Positions 57,118 through 64,000 of a stretch of DNA of 64,000 bases are shown piece after piece. The stretch spans positions 1-64,000 of the forward strand of contig CAVYOD010000018.1 of the NCBI GenBank assembly GCA_963770045.1, written 5' to 3'. Below the pieces are notes generated by a model that did no database searches, had not been told where the DNA came from, and was given only the letters and a program-made list of their open reading frames with translations. Origin of the DNA: CAVYOD01 sp963770045. GTDB taxonomy: Bacteria; Acidobacteriota; Aminicenantia; Aminicenantales; CAVYOD01. Both the position numbers and the translations under genes were made by a program. Position 1 is the first letter of the stretch. Each line of letters starts with the position of its first letter.

Positions 57118-58146
57118 GTGAACAAGACGCAAGTTTCCCACCTGACGAACCGCCCGGGAGCTCGGATTCTCGACCCCGAAGGAGCGAGAAAGCTGGTCGC
57201 CGAGGGTTGGGCGGCAGCCGACCTCCATGTCCACACGCTTCATTCCTACGACGTCATCCCGACCCGGCTGGTCGATCCTTTGACGCTCTACCAGAAAGCG
57301 CGGCGGCTCGGCATGACCTATATCGCGTTTACCGATCACGACTCCATGGACGCCTATGACCAAATCGGCTGGACTCGCGAGGGCCTCGTCCCGGCCGTCG
57401 AGATCAAGATCCTGGATCGCAAAAAGGTGGGGCATACCCTCCATATCAATGTTTATTCTCTCGACCGCGGCCAATTTTGCGAAATCTTGAAAATCGCCCG
57501 GATTGCCCAGGACCTCGAGCGGCTCATCTCCTATTTGAGGGACGAGCATCTCCCCTACATATTCAATCATCCGTTCTGGCATGAACCGGGAGAGAAGCCC
57601 AATCTCCGGGCCATCCTCGATATCGTCGACCTCTTCCCCGTGCTGGAATACAACATGGGACGGATCGCCCAGATTAATGGACAGGCTCTCAGGCTGGCCC
57701 AGGCGAGGGGACGGGGCATCGTGGCGACGACGGATACCCACGTCGGCGAGATCGGCCGGGCTTTTACCATCGGCCGGGGCGGCACATTCATGGAGTTTTT
57801 TGACCAAATTCGATTGGGGCAATCCTTCATTGTTCCAGCCGACCTGAACATCTCCCGCTTAAAGGGGGAAACTGCAATCCGCATCCGCCAGCTTTTTAAT
57901 AAATCCGGCTGGCTACATCCCAAAGACTCGCTCGCAATTGACACCGGGAGTGCGATCCTCGACGGAATCATCGCTCGGCTGGCACAGGCACGCCCTGAGA
58001 CACAGGGGTTCGCCAAAAAGATTCTCAAAATAATCCTAGAGGGCGCGTCCCGCTCAGGAATCCCCGGCTCTCTCTATCTTCGATCCCAGCGAAATCTGGC
58101 GGACCAAATTAGCGGGCTTCTGGAGGGCATGGAGATCGCCGCTTGA
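57118..58146 (+). CDS. PHP-domain phosphoesterase
   Basis: 342 residues from GTG 57118. The PHP metal site is formed by AADLHVHTLHSYDVIP (HxH), MTYIAFTDHDSMDAYDQI, VPAVEIKIL (Glu), YIFNHPFWHEP (His) and GIVATTDTHVGEIGRAF (DTH), which are complete and suggest an active metal-dependent phosphatase or phosphodiesterase of the PHP_C/YciV-like type. A C-terminal helical part of about 100 residues is less conserved. The Pho box directly upstream indicates induction in Pi limitation, so it may release Pi from organic esters, possibly lipid-derived. That role is inference. Confidence 0.85.
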   Translation: MNKTQVSHLTNRPGARILDPEGARKLVAEGWAAADLHVHTLHSYDVIPTRLVDPLTLYQKARRLGMTYIAFTDHDSMDAYDQIGWTREGLVPAVEIKILDRKKVGHTLHINVYSLDRGQFCEILKIARIAQDLERLISYLRDEHLPYIFNHPFWHEPGEKPNLRAILDIVDLFPVLEYNMGRIAQINGQALRLAQARGRGIVATTDTHVGEIGRAFTIGRGGTFMEFFDQIRLGQSFIVPADLNISRLKGETAIRIRQLFNKSGWLHPKDSLAIDTGSAILDGIIARLAQARPETQGFAKKILKIILEGASRSGIPGSLYLRSQRNLADQISGLLEGMEIAA

Positions 58147-58320
58147 TCCCGTCTTTTTCTTGTCCAATGGAGTATAGCTAACAGAATAAAGATGGATGCC
58201 ATCACTTGCTGTCGTCATCCGCGCCGCTGCAGGGGCTTGAGTGGCTGGGGTAGTCGTTGTCAAGCCCGGCGGCAGGCCTAAGCCAGGCCAACCCACCGTG
58301 AACGGACGAGTTCGACGTCC

Positions 58321-59666
58321 TTATTGTTCCAGAGGACCTTGGCCTTCGGAAAATGACCCTGTTCGGACGAGCTTTTCGATTTTATAAGTCCCGAGCTTGC
58401 GCGCCTTGAGAAAGCCGTCCCAGGCGGCTTCGGCGAGGCGGCCGTTTTCGCGGAGATCGAAAAGCCATTCATGGCAGTCCTCGACCGGGCCGGACGGGAC
58501 GATGCCGGCGTGGATTTCCTCCAGCCATCTTTTATTGCGTTCTTCGTGCGTCCCGATCGGCGGGGCGATGAGGATGGGGATGCCCAGCGCGCAATAGAAC
58601 GACAGCTCGCTGGGTTTTGTCCAGAGGACGTCGGTCCGGCGGAGGATTTGATTGAATTTCCGGAGATACTGGTAAACGTCCTGATCGAAGACGACTTCGA
58701 GTCTCTTGGCCAAGATGGCCGATCATCCCCAGTTTATTGATGGCGCCCAGGACCTCCTCGAAAACCCGCTTCTGGATGCCGCACGAGAAGTTGACCGTGA
58801 TCTTTCCCTCGAGGATCTTCGCCTTCAAGCTCTTCAGAATTCCCTCTGGTCATTTCCGTTTGGGCGCCGGCCCCCCCGATCGCGAACGTGAGATGGAAAG
58901 AACCCTCCTGCGCCGCGGGAATCTCCTGGCGGTCCAGCCATTTCAAGACGGAGGACTGGTGATAGGAAAAGAATTTCCCCACGGGGTCCAATCTCAAAAG
59001 ACGCTGGAAGAGATCATCTTTGAGGATCTCCAGCCGGTCCTCGCTCCCCACATTCTCCTTGGGCAACGGAAAACCGGTCAAGTATATTTGTCCCTCCGGG
59101 ACTCCGTAGGTCATCAGTCTTCTTTTGATCTGGGTGCAGGGCGCAAGATATTTCAGCCGTGAATCCCCGGGGCTCGGGGAACCCAAACGCGGTTGATATC
59201 CGCATCGCAAATAAGGAGATACTGTTCCTGGGTCTCCTGCGCCATCTTGTCAAGGGCCATCGCCGTGGCGTAAAAGGTATGGATCACCGGGAGCTCGGGA
59301 GTCCTGGACTCTGTCCAGAAGCGCCCGGCACAGGCGTCTTTTCCTGATCAAAAAATCAAGATAGCGGACAGACAGATTCGGTTTGGAACGATCTTTTCGC
59401 GGGTAAAGGGGTGGAATATTCTCCAAGGCCAGCATCAGCGCCAGGAGATAGCGGCCGATGAACGGCACCCGCCCCGCCCGGGAAAAAAGGTAGTAGATCC
59501 TCCTTAATCTTTTCCAACGCCTGTATTCCGCGGGCGGCGTGAACCGGCGCGAGCCGTAAAGGATGATCTCCTCGTGGGCGATGTCTTTGAGGGGGAAGGC
59601 CGCCCTGAGATGGCCCAATCCCATAAGGACGGAGACGACCCAGGCTTTTTCGCTACGCTCCCTCAT
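58321..59666 (-). CDS. GT-B glycosyltransferase-like protein (MurG/GT28-like C-terminus), several frameshifts
   Basis: Four to five frames join into about 445 residues. They are AWVVSVLMGLGHLRAAFPL (glycine-rich N-terminal loop, from ATG 59666), then TPELPVIHTFYATAMALDK, VPRAPGDSRLKYLAPCTQIKRRL with YLTGFPLPKENVG, then TFAIGGAGAQTE, KARILEGK-like KAKILEGKITVNFSCGI, and finally KRLEVVFDQDVYQYLRKF with TDVLWTKPSELSFYCALG and PPIGTHEERNKRWL. The last block matches the MurG/GT28 acceptor-sugar nucleotide motif (a Lys-Pro..Ser-Glu helix and a polar loop). Start overlaps the GT21 stop by 14 bp, so the pair should act together. A lipid acceptor is likely given the partner; the family name is unknown to me. 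Confidence 0.7.
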
Positions 59667-60835
59667 GGACGAGATTATCCATGTTTCCGGGGAGTGTAAT
59701 CAAGGTCTTTTTCCCGATGCCGATCTTTCCCTTCCGCCAGCGGACGGTCCGGCTGAAAAACGGTGTCAGGTAGACGGCAAAGAGGAGGAGATCTTTCACG
59801 ACGACGGCGGCCGGAAAAACGAGATGCGCCCAGATCTTTTTCCGGTCCTCATTGTTCAAAACAAGAAAATTCGCGTATTCCAGGAGGACTTGAGGCCGAC
59901 CACCGCGGCCAAGAGCCTCCACCCCCCGCGGCCCGTCCAGAGGAGGCCGGCGCCGGCGACAACCATGGGATTCAACAGGACCTCGAGAAGATAGAAGCCC
60001 TTTTTTCAAATGAAAGCGCAGCTTGGCCCAACGGGACATCCGCTCAAAAAAACCTTTGAGGGATGTCGTCTGGTTGACGTTGGTGACCCACGTATAGTCT
60101 GACTCCACCGAAAAGCCGCTTTTGACAAAAGCGTCGCCGAGAAGAAAATCTTCGGCGAGGTAGTTCTTGAAGTAGGCGAAACCCCCGAACCGGCTCAGGG
60201 ACTCACGCTCGATGAGAATAGATTTGCCGACGATGATCGGCTGCCTGAACAGGGCCCAGGCGGCGATGATGCTTCCGGACGTGAAGAAGTTCAAGCCGGC
60301 ATTTTCCATGAGGCTTCCCAGGCTCCGGCTGGACGTCCCCCGGATCGGGGAAAAAATGATCTTGGCGCCTTTCCGGAGATGCGTCTGAACGAGCTTGTCG
60401 AGTGTGTCGGCCTTCACCCGGATATTGGAATCCGTGACCCAAAACAACTGCCCTTGGCTGAGGGGTTCGAGCTGGGCCAGCTTATGGATTTTGGGATTAT
60501 CGGAAAGAGAATGGCCCGTGACGACGATATGGGCCGGAATATGGGGGTATTTGAGCATCAGGCGGCTGATGATCCGGGTGCAGGGATCCTCCGGGGAATC
60601 CACGGCGAACAGGATCTCATAGCGGGGGTAATCCAGATGGAAGAAAGATTCAAAATTCCGTTCCATGTCGTCGTCGAAACTCCGGAGGGGCTTGAGGATG
60701 CTCACCAGAGGGTATTCCTCAAAGGTCTGCCGTGGTTGCCTTCTTTCCCCTATGGAAGAGGATGGTAAGAACAGAATAGAGGGCCAGAACGGCAAAGGAA
60801 AGAGCCAGAAGACAGGCCACGAGGAATGTTTCCAT
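59653..60835 (-). CDS. GT21-like membrane glycosyltransferase (ceramide/diacylglycerol glucosyltransferase type), frameshifted
   Basis: ATG 60835 starts an N-terminal anchor (LVACLLALSFAVLALYSVLTIL); a shift near 60730 leads into VSILKPLRSFDDDMERNFES. The GT-A motifs of GT21 are all visible: VDSPEDP, VTDSNIRV, YLAEDFLLGDAF and the (Q/R)xxRW motif as RMSRWAKLR. C-terminal membrane helices follow (one is in the adjacent frame between about 60003 and 59895, NPMVVAGAGLLWTG, then PAAVVVKDLLLFAVYLTPF). About 390 residues. The family transfers glucose or galactose to ceramide or diacylglycerol. It is the first gene of the pair and sits 7 bp past the -10 of Pho box 3. Confidence 0.83.
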
Positions 60836-60841
60836 GCCCGC

Positions 60842-60895
60842 AGTATTCCCGAAGAAAGCTAATTTTTAATAAAGGAATCATCAAGATTGCGTAAA
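60842..60895 (-). promoter_or_regulatory. Pho box 3 and -10 element (glycosyltransferase pair)
   Basis: On the minus strand TTTACG (60895-60890), TTGATG (60884-60879), TTTATT (60873-60868) and TTAGCT (60862-60857) repeat exactly every 11 bp; AATACT (60847-60842) follows after 9 bp and the ATG is 6 bp beyond. The second hexamer is the weakest. The third and fourth match the TTTATN and TTANCN positions of the other boxes. Confidence 0.68.
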
Positions 60896-60963
60896 TTCGG
60901 CGCGGCCGCCCGTTCAAGTCGTTCGAAGGCCTGCGGAAATGCCGTGGCAAAAGCACAGCCGAC

Positions 60964-61440
60964 CTAGGGGAGTTTGCGATTGATGTATTCCGTGTAATCC
61001 TTGGTTACCGGCTGATACTCCTCGTTCATCAGGGGCGAGGAGATCATGAAATCGGCGGTCGACCGGTTGCAGGCGATCGGGATGTTGTAGAGAACGGTGA
61101 TCCTGAGCAGGGCCTTGACGTCGACGTCATGGGGAAAAGGCTCCATGGGATCCCAGAAGAAGATGACGAAGTCGATCTTGCCGTCGGCGATCAGGCCGCC
61201 GAGCTGCTGGTCGCCGCCCAGAGGGCCCTGATTTGAGCTTCTTGATCTTTAACTCCTCGTGCGGGATCCCGTCCTGATCGAAATTTGCGCTGAATCGTTT
61301 CCTCGACGAGCCGGCCCGTCGTCCCCGTAGCAAACAAGATTATGGCGGACAAGTGTCCGGTAATTGAATTCGACCCATTCCTTCAGATCTCGCTTGCGAT
61401 TGTCGTGGGCCACAAGGGCGATACGCTTGATCTTTTCCAT
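60964..61440 (-). CDS. mgsA: Methylglyoxal synthase, several frameshifts
   Basis: ATG 61440, behind AGGAGAACC, opens KRIALVAHDNRKRDLKEWVEF. Other frames carry ATGTTGRLVEE, then SGPLGGDQQ-type (the read needs one base corrected near 61220), then FVIFFWDPMEPFPHDVDVKALLRI and YNIPIACNRSTADFMISSPL. At least three shifts break it. About 155 residues, normal for the family. It converts DHAP to methylglyoxal with release of Pi and is inhibited by Pi, so it acts in phosphate limitation; the location between Pho boxes fits that. Confidence 0.87.
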
Positions 61441-61573
61441 GTTGGTGGTTCTCCTGAAGGTTCCGCACAACCATTGCGGAGCCGTCTGAGGCCAACGATT
61501 ATAATCAAAACGGTAAAATTCTGCAAAATCCGCCGCGAATTCAGCAGCGAAGATCAATCGGCCCACAATTCTC

Positions 61574-61614
61574 GCTGAAAGGTTTCTTAACAAAGCCTTA
61601 AGGATTTCTTAATT
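61574..61614. promoter_or_regulatory. Degenerate 11-bp-phased TTAA array between mgsA and the pst2 operon
   Basis: TTAACA (61587), TTAAGG (61598) and TTAATT (61609) repeat every 11 bp on the plus strand. Because TTAA is palindromic the minus strand also shows TTAAGA, TTAAGG, TTAAGA, TTCAGC at the same spacing, pointing toward mgsA. No -10 is seen in either direction, so this is weaker than the other boxes. Confidence 0.4.
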
Positions 61615-61703
61615 CTGGCGGAGCCGGGCATTCGGACGAATTCCCTTTTCAGGTTCAGGCCTCAGATACGAACCCCCCTCAAATGATGTCGGCATCGCTT
61701 AAA

Positions 61704-61757
61704 TTAATCAAAAATTAATCAATTCTTTATCCGAGACTAACTCTAAAAACGTAAAAA
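61704..61757 (+). promoter_or_regulatory. Pho box 4 and possible -10 (second pst operon)
   Basis: TTAATC (61704), TTAATC (61715), TTTATC (61726) and CTAACT (61737) repeat exactly every 11 bp. TAAAAA (61752-61757) follows after 9 bp, a poor but correctly placed -10. The leader to the next ATG is about 90 nt. Confidence 0.7.
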
Positions 61758-61848
61758 GGAATCAAGTTTGCCCAATTTACGACATATCTGGCAGAGTCGG
61801 ATAAAAAAGTCGCCATGGCAGTTAACGTCACGAGAGGAGGAATTTAGG

Positions 61849-62331
61849 ATGAAGATGAAAAGAGAAAGATCAAGCAAACTCCAAGATTGGATTCTCGTGG
61901 AGGCCTATAAGAACGGACTGACCTGCCGAGCCCAGGACGATGGCACGCCGGAAATCGATCCGTGCGACGTCGGCGATTATTTTATAAACAAGCACGATAT
62001 ATACCAGAACTATTTTTGTCTTCAGGCAAGCCCCTTCGGCGGTAGACCGGGGGCTGAAATGACTTTTGGGCGATACTGGGAGCTTCGCTTGAAGAGTGCG
62101 GTTGTCCTGTCGCGGTCGGTCAAACGATTATTGGAAAGGATGCTGATATTTTTCCCAAACTTCATCGGGTTCAAGAAGAACGGTCCCGGGCATCTCTGGA
62201 AGTACGCCAACTATATATTCTTGACGGAAGCGGGAGCCCAAAAGGCCAAGGCCCTGATGCTGAATTCCGGTGAACCCTACAATCCTGATTCGATAAGCGT
62301 ACCCTCACAGGAGCAAGGCGCCGCGGCATGA
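61849..62331 (+). CDS. Unknown 160-residue protein, first gene of the Pho-box-4 operon
   Basis: ATG 61849 is set by GAGAGGAGG at 61833-61841. I do not recognise the family. The N-terminus LQDWILVEAYKNGLTCRAQDD and a later LTEAGAQKAKALML look like parts of a winged-helix or replication-initiator-like DNA-binding fold. In between are DVGDYFINKHDIYQNYF and SVKRLLERMLIFFPNF with KYANYIFLTEAG. It has no signal peptide or membrane helix. Its promoter-proximal place in a Pi-regulated operon could make it a local regulator, which is inference. Confidence 0.6.
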   Translation: MKMKRERSSKLQDWILVEAYKNGLTCRAQDDGTPEIDPCDVGDYFINKHDIYQNYFCLQASPFGGRPGAEMTFGRYWELRLKSAVVLSRSVKRLLERMLIFFPNFIGFKKNGPGHLWKYANYIFLTEAGAQKAKALMLNSGEPYNPDSISVPSQEQGAAA

Positions 62332-62439
62332 AAGCTGAGAACGCCATGCCTGGAGGGCGAGCGGGACAACTGGCCGGCCTGAGATCTGCAGTTGCGATCC
62401 AGCCGCGTTCATGGCGATCACATCAGATGAGAGGTGACT

Positions 62440-62700
62440 ATGGAAAAACTTTTTAATGAAGATGCGGAGGAGCTAATCGCGTCCTTTCAAAAGAACTCCT
62501 TGGAGATCGTCAAGGCCACGCTCAGAACCTGGAATCGCCATCGGTATGTCGACATTCGTATTTACAGGCTGGAGGAAGGTTCATCTCCCGGGTCTGAGCA
62601 GCCGACCACGAGAGGGGATCTGTATGAATTGTGAGCTCCTGCCGGAGTTGCGGAAGCTCATCGACGAAACGATAGCTAGAGCGAGTCAGGCGGAGTTGAC
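62440..62700 (+). CDS. PC4-like (transcriptional coactivator p15/YdbC-type) protein, frameshifted
   Basis: ATG 62440 follows GAGAGGTGACT. IVKATLRTWNRHRYVDIRIYRL matches the beta-sheet of bacterial PC4-like domains (a basic GK-type turn followed by YVDIR). The frame stops at 62634; the adjacent frame continues LLPELRKLIDETIARASQ, the expected C-terminal helix, so one base is probably missing or extra near 62634. The domain would end near 62700 and its true stop is unclear. Such proteins bind single-stranded DNA or RNA. It lies between the unknown gene and pstS2. Confidence 0.5.
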
Positions 62701-62890
62701 GGCTGGCCGGGAAGGAAGGGAATCAGCAACGGCCACGTCAAGAACCGTGGACGATAGTCCAATCGCCGGGATCGGTTTTTTCTTTTTCTTGCTCAACACT
62801 TTTTCGAGCCATGTCTTCCAGAACATCTTTCCATTCTTGGCCTCCGACGGCGTTGTCCCTGGCAGCTTTTTTCATGGCCCAAATCGGGAA

Positions 62891-62971
62891 GCGCGCCAGC
62901 TGGGAATGTACAAGATCGAAGATCTAGTCCTGACTGGCAATCTCATTGAGGGGCGAAGACTTCTGGAGCCC
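62891..62971 (+). pseudogene. Remnant of a second GT28-like C-terminus
   Basis: The frame here reads ARQLGMYKIEDLVLTG and NLIEGRRLLEP. It matches the C-terminal end of the GT28-like gene at 58324-58404 (ARKLGTYKIEKLVRTG, SFSEGQGPLEQ) at about 16 of 27 residues. No upstream part of the gene is clearly recoverable, so a duplicated fragment is all that remains, or a longer copy is hidden by indels (an adjacent-frame piece AAFFMAQIGKR could precede it). Confidence 0.5.
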
Positions 62972-63058
62972 CGGAAGCAGAGCGGGCCTGCGTCGCAAAA
63001 GTCTGTTTTGACCCGAAGATTGGCCTGTGGTATAAAGTAAGGTCTCTTTGGGTCAACG

Positions 63059-63893
63059 GTGATCGCGAAACCTAAAAATCTGAGTTCTTCCATCCACGTC
63101 TCGTTGTGTATTTTGTTTATCCTGGCCACACTGAGCTTCGTTTCCTGCCGGAGAAGCGGCTCTAAAGAAAGAGCTGATTGTCGCCGGCTCAACGAGTGTC
63201 CAGCCGTTTGCCGACCGCTGGGCAGAAATCTATATGAAGAAATATCCTGGCCGGGTCGTGAATGTCCAGGGAGGAGGGTCGAGCGCCGGCATTCAGGCGG
63301 CCCGTTCCGGGGCTGCGGATATCGGGACTTCCTCAAGAGAGCTCAAGCCCGAGGAAAAGGACCTTACGGAAACCGTGGTGGCGAGGGACGGACTGGCCAT
63401 CATCGTCCACCCGAACAATCCGGTCTCCGATATGTCGCTCAGCCAGGTGAGACAGATATTCTTCGGTCAACTCAGGAGCTGGAAAGAATTCAATGGCCAG
63501 GACAAGACGATTGACGTTGTGACGAGGGAGGAAGGCTCGGGGACGCGCGGCGCCTTTCAGGAGCTGGTCATGGGAAAAAACCGGATCTTCAAAGGAGCGA
63601 TCGTCGAGGACTCCAATGGGACCGTCCGCGAGATCGTGGCCGGCGACCCCGACTCGATCGGTTACATTTCGTTGGGGCTTGTCAATGAAAGGGTCAAAGC
63701 CTTGAACCTCGACGGAACAAAAGCAACAGACGAGAATATCCTTCTGAACAAGTACAGGCTGGTCCGGCCCTTTCTCTTTGTAACCAAAGGTCCCGCCAAG
63801 GGCGAGGCCAAAGACTTTATTGATTTTGTCCTTTCTGCCGAGGGACAAGACCTGATCAAAAAAGAAGGATTGATCCCGGTGACGCAAAGATGA
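63059..63893 (+). CDS. pstS: Second phosphate-binding lipoprotein (PstS-like), one frameshift
   Basis: GTG 63059 opens a lipoprotein signal (HVSLCILFILATLSFVSC). An extra A near 63167 shifts the frame; the mature protein then reads LIVAGSTSVQPFADRWAEIYM, VNVQGGGSSAGIQAARSGAADIG, TREEGSGTRGAFQELVMG and SIGYISLGLVNERVK. These are the phosphate-contact loops of PstS. About 277 residues. Unlike the first PstS it is membrane-anchored, hinting at a different affinity. Its TGA overlaps the next ATG by 4 bp. Confidence 0.88.
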
Positions 63894-64000
63894 ATCGCCT
63901 GCAGCGGAACGAGAAACTGACCCGATTGGCGCTCCTGATGATCGCCTTTTCGGCCGTCTCTATCCTGGCCATTATCACCATTTTCATTTTTTCCGAAGGC
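63890..64000 (+). CDS. pstC: Second PstC permease, N-terminus only (cut by window end)
   Basis: ATG 63890 overlaps the pstS2 stop. Only 37 codons are visible: a short basic stretch, then one transmembrane helix (LALLMIAFSAVSILAIITIFIF) with a Ser-Glu-Gly turn, as in the first helix of PstC. The adjacent binding-protein gene makes PstC the natural reading; the rest lies beyond the window. Confidence 0.7.
   Translation, partial: MNRLQRNEKLTRLALLMIAFSAVSILAIITIFIFSEG

Noticed and set aside
62760..62890. 44-codon minus-strand frame beginning MKKAARDNAVGG near pstS2
   Set aside because: No ribosome site, opposite to the operon, and the plus strand here shows similarity to a glycosyltransferase C-terminus.
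1..64000. CRISPR arrays, rRNA genes, prophage and replication origin
   Set aside because: No regularly spaced long direct repeats, no rRNA-like stretches, no phage structural genes and no DnaA-box cluster were seen.

Overview
The window looks like a chromosomal segment from an uncultured, protein-degrading bacterium, most simply a member of the Acidobacteriota/Aminicenantes neighbourhood. That placement is an inference from gene content: an S46 peptidase, a tricorn-type peptidase, a DPP4-like S9 peptidase, a C69 dipeptidase, a papain-like protease, an NtrY-type giant kinase and an outer-membrane porin (so a diderm envelope), with G/C-rich third codon positions. No rRNA, CRISPR array or phage module was seen. 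One tRNA (Pro, anticodon CGG) is present.

Layout. 1-2.5 kb: decayed IS91-type transposase and a broken GHKL ATPase. 2.6-7.7 kb: SOS mutagenesis cassette lexA-dinB-dnaE2-like with a structured inverted-repeat element inside it. 7.9-16 kb: secreted papain-like protease, lysA-like decarboxylase and DUF72 gene, threonine dehydratase with an orphan substrate-binding lipoprotein, thiD, acylphosphatase. 16-38 kb: acyl-CoA dehydrogenase, meaB, C69 dipeptidase, NIF3, flavodoxin, giant NtrY kinase, aspartoacylase-like M14 enzyme, HAD phosphatase, VIT/VWA protein, amidohydrolase, class V aminotransferase, DUF362 ferredoxin, MFS exporter, cupin, tRNA-Pro, nitroreductase. 38-48 kb: peptidase block S46, tricorn, ABC-F, DPP4-like.

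48-64 kb is a phosphate-starvation island and the most interesting part. On the minus strand runs porin-pstS-(hairpin)-pstC-pstA-pstB-phoU-phoB-phoR. It is followed by a metallophosphoesterase, a PHP-domain phosphoesterase, a GT28-like plus a GT21-like glycosyltransferase pair, methylglyoxal synthase, two small unknown genes and a second pstS-pstC. Four arrays of TT-A-rich hexamers repeated about every 11 bp, each followed after 9 bp by a possible -10 hexamer, precede the porin, the PHP gene, the glycosyltransferase pair and the second pst operon. I read these as PhoB boxes defining a local Pho regulon that couples phosphate uptake to glycolipid synthesis and to Pi release through methylglyoxal synthase.

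Many conserved genes carry single-base frameshifts, while others (a 1288-codon kinase, dnaE, dinB, S46, ABC-F) are intact. Several shifts lie in homopolymers, so most are probably residual sequencing indels; such genes are annotated here as one CDS spanning the shift.
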